Position numbers and translations under genes: made by a program. From Weeksella massiliensis (lineage in GTDB: Bacteria > Bacteroidota > Bacteroidia > Flavobacteriales > Weeksellaceae): a stretch of DNA of 64,000 nt. Location: positions 62,001 to 126,000 of the forward strand of contig CCMH01000008.1 of NCBI GenBank assembly GCA_000751595.1, given 5' to 3'. Shown here piece by piece: positions 25,701 to 33,368 of the stretch. Each line of letters begins with the position of its first letter. The stretch's first letter is position 1. Under the pieces are notes generated by a model. The model had not been told where the DNA came from. It was given only the letters and a program-made list of their open reading frames with translations, and did no database searches.

Positions 25701-25918
25701 CTTTGGCAAAAGGTGCTGCAGCCGAAATGAACAACGGTCTTGCTTGGGTAATTATTGGTGGATTAATTTCTTCTTTATTCTTAACACTTGTTGTGGTTCC
25801 TGTTGTATATTCCCTTTTTGATGGTGTAATGCACCGAATTTTCAAAGGAAAGAAAATAGATTACGAAGCCGAAATGAAAGCAGATTATACGCCAATAGAA
25901 TCGAATAAACATTCGTAA
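22760..25918 (+). CDS. RND-family efflux transporter permease (AcrB/MexF-like, HAE1)
   Basis: 1052 residues, the full RND length. It has 12 predicted transmembrane helices with two large periplasmic loops. The first opens with PKFDVNVITISTVYPGASPSEVE; the TM4 region has LVVGILVDDAIVVLENIYRHME, which carries the DD proton-relay pair. The second half repeats IIMLIGLVAKNAILLVDF. It is proton-driven and exports drugs, dyes or lipophilic compounds from the inner membrane and periplasm. It is the last gene of the operon and is followed by a terminator. Confidence 0.95.
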   Translation: MKIAELSIKRPSLVIVLFTLLTLGGILSYNMMGYELIPKFDVNVITISTVYPGASPSEVENSVTRKVEDAIGSLENVKKLESMSYESLSVVMIQLNDGADTDYALNDAQRKVNAILADLPEDVDPPSLSKFSLDDLPIITMSGMANLNDTQLYDLLDKKVEPILSRVNGVAEVTLVGGQEREIQVRLDAKKLEGYGVSVPQVQQAILSSNLDFPTGKVKTEKLTSTIRLSGKYQSVNELNNLVIASNNGIQIRLSDIATVYDAQKEVEKVARFNQHPTIFLQVKKQSDANAVEVSEMVRKEMNEIMQEYKTEGLQLNIVNDTSTFTLEAANSVLFDLGMAIFLVAVVMLLFLHSLRNAFIVMVAIPVSLISSFIGMELLGYTLNLMTLLGLSLVVGILVDDAIVVLENIYRHMEMGKSRIRAAYDGSKEIGFTVTAITLVIVVVFLPIALSSGLAAKILAQFCLTVVIATLLSLLSSFTIIPWLSSRFGKLTKLTGKNIFEKFILWFEHQLDRFTHWISDLLRWCLQSRGHKLLTVAIAIVLFFSSFLLVFFGFIGNEFMPKTDRGQFLIQMELPKDQSLEQTNQKVIEVERYIQNKKEIVDMITTVGQMSTGFGASQATAYQAEIQIILTDKSERSESTDVFAAKMKRELQEHFVGVEFKSIPVGIMGAENAPLELVVTGTDIEQVYKQADKLKAMLQKIPGAIDVKLSSEDGSPEINIQVDRDKMSALGLNLASVGQTMQTAFSGNRDGKFRDGEYEYDINIQFNDFDRRTIDDVRNMIFTNPQGQNIRLIQFAKVEMSSGPSFLERRDKAPSVKVQSQVVGRPVGDVAAEWQAQFDAEKKPVGMKYIWSGDMENQEEGFGTMLIALAASVILVYLLMVTLYDSFVHPFVVLFSVPLSLIGALLILAMTGNSLNIFTILGIIMLIGLVAKNAILLVDFTNIRIAEGETTYQALIDANHARLRPIMMTTIAMVFGMLPIALAKGAAAEMNNGLAWVIIGGLISSLFLTLVVVPVVYSLFDGVMHRIFKGKKIDYEAEMKADYTPIESNKHS

Positions 25919-25956
25919 AGATTCAAAGAAACTGCTGATTTTTTTAAGAGATTTAG

Positions 25957-25990
25957 AAAACGTCTTGCTTTTGGCAAGGCGTTTTTTTAT
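25957..25990 (+). terminator. Intrinsic terminator of the RND operon
   Basis: AAAACGTCTTGC (25957-25968) pairs with GCAAGGCGTTTT (25974-25985), with one G-T wobble, followed by a T-rich tract. Confidence 0.8.
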
Positions 25991-26012
25991 TTTAAATTAT
26001 GGGTAGGATAAA

Positions 26013-26759
26013 TTATTCAGCAGAAATAGAAACGATTGATTGCAAAACGAGTTGCTGTAAGATTTCTGGCTCGTCGGTAGTAAGATAATCCAAACCCAAA
26101 GAGAGCATTTTTCTCATCAAATATTCGCCGTTTACCGTCCAACTATTTGTGGCGATTCCCAAAGATTTTGCTTCTTCTATCCAAAGAGAATTTTTCAGAT
26201 ATTCATCGTAATGATAATCCATACCATCCCAACCAAAATGGGCAATTTCGGTAGGAGAGAGAGAGCCGTTGAGGTAAAAAACAGGATTCTTTGGTGAATG
26301 TTTTTTAACGGTCTGACAGATTGTTCGACTAAAAGAAAGATACTCAATCTGATGTTGAACTTTCATTTTTCGAACAACTTCTATAGTGCGTATCGCACTC
26401 TCTTCTTCCCAAAAAGTATCTTTATGATCTTTGATTTCGAGAATGAGTTGGGTGTTCGAATATTTTTTTCCGGCTTCTAGATAGTCGATCAAAGTCGGGA
26501 TTTTTTCTCCATTCGTTAAAGTGATTTCAGTTAATTCTTGGTAGGATAAATCGGCAATCGTATGTCCTTCATATTCATGGTCATGGTAAACAATTAGTGT
26601 TGTGTCGCGTGTCAGAAGTAAATCAAATTCGCTATCGTAACAATTGATTTTCGCAGCTTGTTACAAAGAGCAAAGCGAATTTTGCGGTTAATTTTTTAAA
26701 GTCCAATAGCCGCGATGCGCAATAATTTTGGCAGGAAATGAGTTAGCTTTCGGATTCAT
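26013..26759 (-). pseudogene. Glycerophosphodiester phosphodiesterase interrupted by two in-frame TAA stops
   Basis: A GDPD-family gene reads in one frame from the ATG at 26759: the HRG active-site block (AKIIAHRGYW, residues 10-19), then an in-frame TAA at codon 24 (26690-26688) and another at codon 33 (26663-26661). The same frame then continues through SEFDL (Glu/Asp metal ligands), VYHDHEYEGHTIADL (active-site His) and on to YLTTDEPE near the end. The second stop replaces what looks like a Gln codon (SL*QAAK), so CAA to TAA is plausible. There is no frameshift. A later start would lose the essential HR pair. Full-length GDPD would be about 248 residues. A TATCTTTG -7 element still lies upstream at 26786-26779. 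Confidence 0.88.
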
Positions 26760-26841
26760 TGTATGAATAAAATCTATGCAAAGATATTTCGGATTTCGAT
26801 GTGTAAGGTTATCAAATAATTATTTTTTTCGGGAAAATTAG

Positions 26842-26873
26842 AATAAAAAAAACCTCTCTAAAAAGAGAGGTTT
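26842..26873 (-). terminator. Intrinsic terminator of pnp
   Basis: AAACCTCTCT (26850-26859) pairs with AGAGAGGTTT (26864-26873). On the minus strand it is followed by a T8 tract. It lies 26 nt after the pnp stop. Confidence 0.85.
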
Positions 26874-26898
26874 CACTATGTTTAATCATAATCATCGA

Positions 26899-29052
26899 TT
26901 ATTCGTGATCGTTTTGTTTTGGTTTTTCTGTGCGCTCAGGTTTTGGTAATAAAGCTTTACGAGATAATTTCATTTTCTTTTTATCATCAAATCCTAAGAA
27001 TTTCACTTGAATTTTATCGCCAATCGCTAAAGCATCTTCTACTTTTTCTAAACGACGATGCTCGATTTCTGAGATGTGAACAAGTCCTTCGACTCCTTTA
27101 GAAATCTCTACAAAAGCACCAAATGGTTTAATTGATTTTACATCTGCATCATACGTTGCACCAACTTCTGGTACGAAAGCAATTTGCTTGATACGTGCGA
27201 TTACTTGATCAATTTTTTCTTGGTTTACTCCGTTGATTTCAACTCGTCCATGGTTATCTTCTTCGGTAAGAACAATCACGGTATCGGTTTCTTTTTGTAA
27301 CTCTTGAATTACTTTTCCACCAGGACCAATCACTGCACCAATGAATTCTTTCGGAATTTCCATTAATACAATTTTCGGAGCATTTGGTTTCAAGTTTGGA
27401 CGAGAAGTTGCCAAAGTTTCAGTTAGTTTATCAAGGATATGTAAACGTCCGTCACGTGCTTGGTTCAGCGCTTTTTCCATGATTTCCATAGATAAACCTT
27501 GTACCTTAATATCCATCTGACAAGCAGTGATTCCGTCTTTTGTTCCTGTCACTTTAAAGTCCATATCTCCTAAATGATCTTCATCTCCTAAGATATCAGA
27601 AAGAACAGTCCATTTTCCAGACTTGGTGTCGGTAATCAATCCCATTGCAATTCCAGATACAGGCTTTTTGATAGGAATTCCGGCATCCATCAACGATAAA
27701 GTCCCTGCACAAACTGTTGCCATCGAAGAAGAACCATTGGATTCTAATACTTCAGAAACTAAACGAATCACATACGGATTGTCTTCTGGTATCATTTTGG
27801 TCAAAGCACGTTGTGCTAAGTTTCCGTGACCAACTTCTCGACGAGAAGTACCTCTTAATGGACGTGCTTCACCGGTTGAGAATGGAGGAAAGTTATAATG
27901 CAAGAAGAAACGCTCTTCATGGTTGAGAACAACTCCATCTACCAAATTAGCATCACGCGAAGAACCTAAAGTTACTGCAGCCATTGCTTGGGTTTCACCA
28001 CGTGTAAACACAGCAGAACCATGCGCTCCTGGCAACACATCAACTTCTGTCCAAATAGGACGAATCGTTCTTGGATCGCGTCCATCTAAACGGATTCCTT
28101 CTTCTAAGATCAATTGTCTTACGGCTTCTTTCTGTACATCGTGGAAGTAAGTTTTAGCAAACGGAGTTACACGAGCTAATTCTTCTTCATCGTTTTCGTA
28201 CTGAGTTAAAAAGTCGGCAACAACAGCGTCGAATTTATCACTTCTTTCATGTTTGTCTGATGGATGTTTTGCGATATCATAATATTTTTGATATGCGAAA
28301 TCCCAAACTTTTTTACGAATTTCTTCATCGTGATTTTCGTGCGAATATTCTCTTTTAGGGAAAGATTTACCTACTTTTTCTGCTAATCTTTCTTGTGCTT
28401 CAATTTGTTTTTTGATTTCTTCGTGAGCAAATTGGATTGCATCCAACATTTCTCTTTCAGAAATTTCTTCCATTTCACCTTCTACCATTACAACAGAATC
28501 TTTAGAAGCTCCTACCATGATATCGATATCAGCTTGTTGTAATTGTTCTAGAGAAGGGTTGATCATTAGCTCTCCGTTGAGGCGGATAACGCGCGCTTCT
28601 GAAATTAGGGTGAAAGGTATATCTGTAATTGCAATTGCGGCAGAAGCAGCTAAACCAGCCAATGCTTCTGGCATTACGTTTTCGTCGTATGAGATAAGCG
28701 AAATCATGACTTGTACCTCTGCGTGGAAATCTTCAGGGAACATTGGTCGTAAAACGCGGTCTACTAAACGCATAGTGAGTACCTCATCATCCGATGGTTT
28801 TGCTTCTCGACGGAAAAAGTTTCCTGGGATTCGGCCACCGGCATAGAATTTTTCGCGGTAATCAACAGTAAGTGGTAAAAAATCTACCCCTTCATTGGCT
28901 TCTTTATTGGCTACCACTGTTGCTAATAACATGGTGTCACCCATGCGAACAATGACAGATCCGTCAGCTTGTTTTGCGTATTTACCGGTTTCGATTGAGA
29001 TTTCTCTCCCGTCTAGAAGAGTGATTTTCTCGGTGATTGCTTGTGGAATCAT
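26899..29052 (-). CDS. pnp: Polyribonucleotide nucleotidyltransferase (PNPase)
   Basis: 717 residues. Domain order: first RNase PH domain ([30 protein letters not shown] in segments), alpha-helical linker, second RNase PH domain with the [17 protein letters not shown] and [19 protein letters not shown] catalytic blocks in segments, a KH domain with IGPGGKVIQ near residue 565, and an S1 domain ([20 protein letters not shown]). It degrades RNA phosphorolytically in the cytoplasm. The ATG at 29052 ([10 protein letters not shown]) matches the family start; an upstream in-frame ATG at 29106 would add an atypical 18-residue extension. It lies downstream of rpsO, as in many bacteria. Confidence 0.96.
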   Translation of the reverse strand: MIPQAITEKITLLDGREISIETGKYAKQADGSVIVRMGDTMLLATVVANKEANEGVDFLPLTVDYREKFYAGGRIPGNFFRREAKPSDDEVLTMRLVDRVLRPMFPEDFHAEVQVMISLISYDENVMPEALAGLAASAAIAITDIPFTLISEARVIRLNGELMINPSLEQLQQADIDIMVGASKDSVVMVEGEMEEISEREMLDAIQFAHEEIKKQIEAQERLAEKVGKSFPKREYSHENHDEEIRKKVWDFAYQKYYDIAKHPSDKHERSDKFDAVVADFLTQYENDEEELARVTPFAKTYFHDVQKEAVRQLILEEGIRLDGRDPRTIRPIWTEVDVLPGAHGSAVFTRGETQAMAAVTLGSSRDANLVDGVVLNHEERFFLHYNFPPFSTGEARPLRGTSRREVGHGNLAQRALTKMIPEDNPYVIRLVSEVLESNGSSSMATVCAGTLSLMDAGIPIKKPVSGIAMGLITDTKSGKWTVLSDILGDEDHLGDMDFKVTGTKDGITACQMDIKVQGLSMEIMEKALNQARDGRLHILDKLTETLATSRPNLKPNAPKIVLMEIPKEFIGAVIGPGGKVIQELQKETDTVIVLTEEDNHGRVEINGVNQEKIDQVIARIKQIAFVPEVGATYDADVKSIKPFGAFVEISKGVEGLVHISEIEHRRLEKVEDALAIGDKIQVKFLGFDDKKKMKLSRKALLPKPERTEKPKQNDHE

Positions 29053-29159
29053 TCGTTTGTTAAAAATTTTAATTCGTCTAATTGTTAAGACCGTGTGCCT
29101 TAACATAAAAATATATGGTTATAAATGTATTACTTTCTTTTGTAATATTCTCATAAAAA

Positions 29160-29192
29160 GAAAAAAGGCAATTAAAAAATTGCCTTTTTTTT
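29160..29192. terminator. Intrinsic terminator between rpsO and pnp
   Basis: AAAAAAGGCAATT (29161-29173) pairs with AATTGCCTTTTTT (29178-29190). A T-rich tract follows on the minus strand. It can attenuate read-through from rpsO into pnp. Confidence 0.85.
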
Positions 29193-29206
29193 GTTTGGAT
29201 ATACTA

Positions 29207-29476
29207 TTATTTACGAATTCCTAATTCGGCAATAATATTACGGTAACGGTCAATTTCCGTTTTCTTCAAATAATCCAATAAAGCTTTACGCTTTCCTACT
29301 AATTTCACCAAAGATCTCTCGGTATTAAAATCTTTTTGATTTCTTTTCAAGTGTTGAGTCAAGTGGTTGATTCTGTGTGTGAATAACGCGATCTGACCTT
29401 CTGCTGATCCGGTGTCTTGAGCAGATTTTCCATGTTTTGCGAAAATTTCGCTTTTAACTTCTTTCGTTAAATACAT
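29207..29476 (-). CDS. rpsO: 30S ribosomal protein S15
   Basis: 89 residues, the exact usual length of S15. It shows the family pattern GSAEGQIALFTHRINHLTQHLKRNQKDF in segments and LVGKRKALLDYLKKTEIDRY. It binds 16S rRNA and nucleates the 30S platform. The ATG at 29476 gives the canonical MYLTKEVK start. A TAATTTTG -7 element on the minus strand (29520-29513) lies 36 nt upstream, just after an upstream terminator, so the gene has its own promoter. Confidence 0.97.
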   Translation of the reverse strand: MYLTKEVKSEIFAKHGKSAQDTGSAEGQIALFTHRINHLTQHLKRNQKDFNTERSLVKLVGKRKALLDYLKKTEIDRYRNIIAELGIRK

Positions 29477-29512
29477 TCCAATATTATTTAAATGATTATT
29501 ATGTATGAGGTG

Positions 29513-29520
29513 CAAAATTA
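29513..29520 (-). promoter_or_regulatory. Promoter -7 element of rpsO
   Basis: TAATTTTG on the minus strand, 36 nt before the rpsO ATG and directly after the terminator at 29545-29574. The -33 region is T-rich. Confidence 0.5.
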
Positions 29521-29544
29521 GGATTAATTTTTCAATTAATAATA

Positions 29545-29574
29545 AAAAAATGCGATAGATTTTTCTATCGCATC
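29545..29574 (-). terminator. Intrinsic terminator upstream of rpsO, ending the channel-operon transcript
   Basis: Perfect 10-bp stem ATGCGATAGA (29550-29559) with TCTATCGCAT (29564-29573). On the minus strand it is followed by a T7 tract. No annotated gene ends here; the nearest upstream stop is at 29792, so it closes a transcript with a ~220-nt 3' tail. Confidence 0.82.
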
Positions 29575-29791
29575 AAAATTCTAGCGTTCTCTCTCACTAA
29601 ATGGTTTAGTTTAGGTTAGAAAACAGTTTAGGTTGGTTGGTTGGTTGGTTGGTTGGTTGATTAAATAATTAATAGATATATTAACAGCTTTAGGTAGTTT
29701 AGGTCGGTTATTTTTAAATAAGTTGGTTGTTTAAATTAGGGAGCCCTCTGTAATCGATGGTTGTTGGTTGATAAAAAGTTGGTTAATTCTT
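29575..29791 (-). ncRNA. C/A-rich repetitive 3' region, candidate 3'UTR-derived RNA
   Basis: About 217 nt between the MscS-like stop and a strong terminator. On the transcribed minus strand it is rich in A and C and poor in G. It contains a (AACC)7 tract and three copies of a decamer, AACCTAAACT twice and GACCTAAACT once (plus-strand positions 29608-29617, 29625-29634 and 29696-29705). No TAnnTTTG promoter lies on the minus strand within it and no ORF is visible. A processed small RNA is inference; a passive long 3' tail is the alternative. Confidence 0.3.
29631..29659. repeat. Tetranucleotide tandem repeat (GGTT)7
   Basis: Seven perfect GGTT units plus one extra G, followed by degenerate GGTT-like text to 29785. 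It lies between the MscS-like stop and rpsO. Such a tract is prone to slippage. Confidence 0.95.
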
Positions 29792-30601
29792 TTATTTATC
29801 TATGATTTTTATAACAGAATCATTAACTTTTTTAATGGGTATTAATATTTTTTCTTCCTTTGTAAGAAGTGTTAAAGTAATATTGCTAATATCTATTATT
29901 CTACCTTCTTTACCTTCATATTCTATATATTGTCCTATAGCTAAATTTTTATTGGTATAAAAAACAAAAAGTAATCGTTTCACTATTTCTATCGACCCTA
30001 AACCAAAAGCTATGGTAAAGGTTAGTAAAAAAGCTCCCATAATAATCGATAAATTACTGGTAATTATATCAGTATTAATTCCAGCCTGATTAAGAGCAGT
30101 AATACTAACAAATACAAGTATTACATAAAAAACAATGTTACTAATAATATTTCCACCATTTAAATCGAAAGACTGAAGAATATTTCTTAACAATTCTTTA
30201 AGTTTATTACCCAAGAAAAATCCAATAACAAATATTAATATGGCACTAATTAATTGAGGTAAATAATTTATTAAATTGCTAATTTGCTGGGATACCATTG
30301 TTAATCCAAAAAAGTCAGCACCCATTACTAAAATCAATAAAATTAATAATGTTTTTAGTGTTTGGAGAATTATTTTATCTATATTAATATTTATATTTGA
30401 CTTCTTTAGAAAATCATTGTTATTAATTTTAGAATTAATTTGGCTTAATTTAGTAATTTTCAATAATTTCTTGAATAGAAAAACTGTGGTAGCATAAATA
30501 ATTATACAGCTAAAAATAAATATAAGCCCACTTAAAATGCTAGGTATTGTTTCTATAAAACGCCCATAGAGACTATCTAAGGCTGTAAAATTAAATCCCA
30601 T
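29792..30601 (-). CDS. MscS-like/CmpX-like small-conductance channel family protein
   Basis: 269 residues. Four to five transmembrane helices: residues ~17-45, ~80-102, and a TM_helix-type repeat region LPQLISAILIFVIGFFLG (near residue 115) followed by NIVFYVILVFVSITALNQAGI. A pore-like helix rich in Gly/Ala (IIMGAFLLTFTIAFGLGSIEIVKRLL) precedes a short MscS beta-domain (IGQYIEYEGKEGRIIDISNITLTLL). It lacks the large MscS C-terminal cage. It is the third gene of an operon with an ECF sigma factor and a 59-residue protein. The layout recalls Pseudomonas CmpX, an MscS-like protein encoded next to the ECF sigma factor SigX. This block is more AT-rich than its neighbours. Confidence 0.8.
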   Translation of the reverse strand: MGFNFTALDSLYGRFIETIPSILSGLIFIFSCIIIYATTVFLFKKLLKITKLSQINSKINNNDFLKKSNININIDKIILQTLKTLLILLILVMGADFFGLTMVSQQISNLINYLPQLISAILIFVIGFFLGNKLKELLRNILQSFDLNGGNIISNIVFYVILVFVSITALNQAGINTDIITSNLSIIMGAFLLTFTIAFGLGSIEIVKRLLFVFYTNKNLAIGQYIEYEGKEGRIIDISNITLTLLTKEEKILIPIKKVNDSVIKIIDK

Positions 30602-30605
30602 AAAA

Positions 30606-30785
30606 TTATTTTTTATTTTTTTTATTAATTTCTAATAACTCACTCATTGTAGAGGGTATTTTTATTGCAAATAAATCGGCAACACTTAGCGATAGATTAA
30701 TTAAATGAATATCATCCAAAACTTTTTGTTTTAAAGTTGTTGGAAGTTTTTCATCATGTATTATTTTTTTGAATGGATTTTCCAT
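30606..30785 (-). CDS. Small conserved-context protein between sigma factor and channel
   Basis: 59 residues, found by translating the gap: it begins MENPFKKIIHDEKLP and ends EINKKNKK. It is helical and amphipathic (LKQKVLDDIHLINLSLSVADLF) with no transmembrane segment, signal peptide or cysteine. It starts 3 nt after the sigma-factor stop and ends 4 nt before the channel start, so all three are translationally linked. A possible role is an anti-sigma or linker protein, by analogy with the small CfrX protein of the Pseudomonas sigX locus. I do not recognise the family. Confidence 0.72.
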   Translation of the reverse strand: MENPFKKIIHDEKLPTTLKQKVLDDIHLINLSLSVADLFAIKIPSTMSELLEINKKNKK

Positions 30786-30788
30786 AGA

Positions 30789-31367
30789 TTACATTTGGTT
30801 GTAAATTGTTATTAATTTACTCTTTGCTCTGTGAAGTCTCATTTTAACAGCACTTTCAGTTAATTCATAAGCCATACACAGATCATTTATGGTAAAGTCA
30901 TCTTGGTATTTCATCAATAATATACGTTTATCATCCGCATCTATTTGATTCATCGCTTTCTCTAGTTTTTCAAATTTCATACTAAAGATAAGCTCATCAT
31001 CAATTTCATCCTCATCCGTAAATTCTGTTTTTTCGGCAGCAGTGTCAAATAACTTCTCTTGATTGCTTTTACGTTCACGTTGTACGTAATTAACGCAATG
31101 GTTGTAAACAAGCGAGTATAACCAAGTCGAGAATTTAGATCGACCATTAAATTTTCGTAAACTGATATAAAGTTTCAAGAAAATATCATGCGTCAAATCT
31201 TTTGCCTCATCTGTATTGGCAACAAAACTCAAACATTTGTTATACATCAAATCAGCATAACGATCATAAAGAATGGCAAACAGCTGTGGATCCTTTGATG
31301 CCACAATACGTGCTACTAAATCTTCATCTGTAGCAGTAGACCAATCTGTAGAAACCGTCTTACTCAT
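30789..31367 (-). CDS. ECF-type RNA polymerase sigma factor
   Basis: 192 residues. Sigma region 2 is FAILYDRYADLMYNKCLSFVANTDEAKDLTHDIFLKLY in segments (residues ~30-68) with the -10 contact FNGRSKFSTWLYSLVYNHCVNYVQRERK. An acidic linker (TEFTDEDEIDDE) follows, then region 4: IDADDKRILLMKYQDDFTINDLCMAYELTESAVKMRLHRAKSKL in segments. No classical transmembrane anti-sigma gene follows; instead there is a small protein and an MscS-like channel. A candidate ECF promoter lies upstream at 31385-31411. Confidence 0.92.
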   Translation of the reverse strand: MSKTVSTDWSTATDEDLVARIVASKDPQLFAILYDRYADLMYNKCLSFVANTDEAKDLTHDIFLKLYISLRKFNGRSKFSTWLYSLVYNHCVNYVQRERKSNQEKLFDTAAEKTEFTDEDEIDDELIFSMKFEKLEKAMNQIDADDKRILLMKYQDDFTINDLCMAYELTESAVKMRLHRAKSKLITIYNQM

Positions 31368-31384
31368 TTTTTGTTTACATTATT

Positions 31385-31411
31385 ATGACACGGCTTTAGT
31401 GGTTAGGTCAC
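31385..31411 (-). promoter_or_regulatory. Candidate autoregulatory ECF promoter
   Basis: On the minus strand, GTGACC (-35-like, 31411-31406) is followed after 14 nt by GTGTCAT (-10-like, 31391-31385), 17 nt before the sigma-factor ATG. This resembles the GTAAC/GTC layout common upstream of Bacteroidota ECF genes. It has no TAnnTTTG. Confidence 0.35.
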
Positions 31412-31481
31412 ATAAAAAAACAAAATATTTTCAAAATATTCTATAAGTATTTGATAGGTAGTGAAATAAATTTTCAATAAA

Positions 31482-33359
31482 TTAGTTTAATTCTAGCCAA
31501 CGCATCTCTTTTTCGTCGATTTCTTGAATTATTTTTTCTAATTCTTCACTGATTTTACTTATTTCTTCATAACCCAAATCTGGGGTTGAAAGTTGATTGG
31601 TAAGGTTTTCTTTTCGTTCTTCTAAGGTAGGCAAAGTCGCATTAATTTCCTCTAATTCGCGTTGTTCTTTGTAGGATAATTTACGAGGCTTATCAGTGCT
31701 TTCATTCACTTCGGCTTTGGGTTTACTTTCTTTTATTTCTTTCGCTTCAGTTTCGTCGCTAAGTTTAGCTCGATTCTCGATAAAATATTCTGTATAATTG
31801 CCCATATAACGACTAACTTTTCCTTCTCCTTCGAAAATCATGAGTTCATCAACAACCTTATCCATGAAATAGCGGTCGTGCGAAACGACCAATAAACTAC
31901 CCTGAAAATCGTGTAAGAAATTTTCTAAAACCGTTAATGTAGGCAAGTCTAAATCGTTGGTAGGCTCATCCAAAATCAAGAAATTCGGATTAGGGTAGAG
32001 GATAGCCAATAATTGTAAACGCTTTTTTTCTCCTCCACTGAGTTTGCCAATTTGTGTATGTTGTTGTTCGGGTGAGAAAAGAAACATCTCTAAGAATTGT
32101 TCGGCACGCATTTGTTTTCCATTGGCAAGCGGGAAGAAATCTGCAATATCTTTTATAAACTCTATGACGCGCTGCTCGGGATCAAAATCGATTCCGTCTT
32201 GTTTAAAATGGCCAATCTTCAGCGTTTCTCCTCGTTCGATGCTCCCTGAATCTATTGCTTCTGTTCCCTCGAGCATCTTGATAAAGGTAGTTTTTCCGAC
32301 ACCATTCTTTCCGACCAATCCTATTTTGCTCCCACGAGCAAAAATATACGAGAAATTATCGAGTATCTTTTTATCCCCAAAAGCTTTCGAAACATGTTCC
32401 ATTTCTACAATTTTCTGACCCAATCGCGTCATCACCATTTCTAGCTTCAGTTCTTGACTAACGATTTTTTGTTTCGCCACCGATTCGGTATCATAAAACG
32501 CATCTATTCTACTTTTCGATTTGGTGGTTCGGGCTTGTGGCTGTCTTCTCATCCATTCGAGTTCTTTGCGGTAGAGGTTTTTTGCTTTATCAATATTCGC
32601 ATTTAGATTCTCGATTCGATGAGCTTTATTTTGGATATAAGTTTCGTAATTTCCTTGATGCACATAGATCGTTTTATCCTCCATTTCGAGAATTTTTGTA
32701 CAGATTGCATCTAGAAAATAACGGTCGTGAGTTACTAAAATAAGGGTCTTGTTTTCTTTGTTCAAGAAAAATTCCAGCCATTCTACCATATCAATATCGA
32801 GATGATTGGTTGGCTCATCTAAAATCAATAAAACATAACCGCTCTCGAAACTTAGATCAATAAGAAATTTTGCTAATGAAATTCTTTTTCGTTGACCACC
32901 AGAAAGTTGTCCGATTTTTTGGTCTAAGAAATCAATTTTTAGTTTGGATAGGATTTCTTTCACTTTTGGTTCAACAGACCAAGCATCCATCATATCCATT
33001 TTCTCTAAAAGTTCGATCAATTCAGGGCTCGATGGATCATTTTGGATCAAACGCTCGTAATCATGAACCAAATCCAACACTTCATTCGAATGATTGAAAA
33101 TATAATCTTCGGCCAATAAATCTTCCTGAAAATCATCCGATTGTTCGAACATCAAGATTTTCACATCTTTTGCAATTCTCACTTCTCCAGAGTCGGGCGT
33201 GTCTTTTCCGGCCAAAATCCGTAAAAGAGTCGATTTTCCACTTCCATTTTTTGCCACAAAAGCTATCTGATCGCCTTGATTAACGTGGAAATTTACGTCC
33301 TGAAATAGGGTGCGAATGCCATATGATTTGGTAAGATTTTCTACCGATAAATAATTCAT
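31482..33359 (-). CDS. ABC-F family ATPase (Uup-like)
   Basis: 625 residues, two ABC domains and no transmembrane helix. Walker A sites: VAKNGSGKSTLLRIL (near residue 36) and VGKNGVGKTTFIKML (near residue 346). Signature motifs LSGGQRKRISLAKFL and LSGGEKKRLQLLAIL, each followed by ILDEPTN. A P-site-type linker lies between the domains (RKELEWMRRQPQARTTKSKSRIDAF in segments) and a C-terminal coiled coil (ELEEINATLPTLEERKENL) as in Uup. ABC-F proteins act on ribosomes or DNA structures, not as transporter motors. It starts 9 nt after the ABC-2 permease stop, so it shares the transcript. Confidence 0.92.
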   Translation of the reverse strand: MNYLSVENLTKSYGIRTLFQDVNFHVNQGDQIAFVAKNGSGKSTLLRILAGKDTPDSGEVRIAKDVKILMFEQSDDFQEDLLAEDYIFNHSNEVLDLVHDYERLIQNDPSSPELIELLEKMDMMDAWSVEPKVKEILSKLKIDFLDQKIGQLSGGQRKRISLAKFLIDLSFESGYVLLILDEPTNHLDIDMVEWLEFFLNKENKTLILVTHDRYFLDAICTKILEMEDKTIYVHQGNYETYIQNKAHRIENLNANIDKAKNLYRKELEWMRRQPQARTTKSKSRIDAFYDTESVAKQKIVSQELKLEMVMTRLGQKIVEMEHVSKAFGDKKILDNFSYIFARGSKIGLVGKNGVGKTTFIKMLEGTEAIDSGSIERGETLKIGHFKQDGIDFDPEQRVIEFIKDIADFFPLANGKQMRAEQFLEMFLFSPEQQHTQIGKLSGGEKKRLQLLAILYPNPNFLILDEPTNDLDLPTLTVLENFLHDFQGSLLVVSHDRYFMDKVVDELMIFEGEGKVSRYMGNYTEYFIENRAKLSDETEAKEIKESKPKAEVNESTDKPRKLSYKEQRELEEINATLPTLEERKENLTNQLSTPDLGYEEISKISEELEKIIQEIDEKEMRWLELN

Positions 33360-33368
33360 GTATAAATT

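Noticed and set aside
26013-26492. Functional 159-residue GDPD starting at the TTG at 26492
   Set aside because: It would lack the HRG motif and the SEFDL metal ligands, so the longer reading as a pseudogene explains more.
26659-26692. Stop-codon recoding or programmed read-through in the GDPD gene
   Set aside because: Both stops are TAA, there is no known read-through context, and no other gene in the window reads through TAA.
28019-28150. Plus-strand ORFs within pnp
   Set aside because: They are shadows of the PNPase reading frame.
29631-29785. CRISPR-like array from the repeated GGTT/AGTTTAGGTT text
   Set aside because: Units are 4 or 10 bp with no unique spacers of constant length and no cas genes.
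31482-33359. ATPase motor of the ABC-2 transporter
   Set aside because: It is a tandem ABC-F protein with a Uup-like coiled coil, a class that does not drive transporters.
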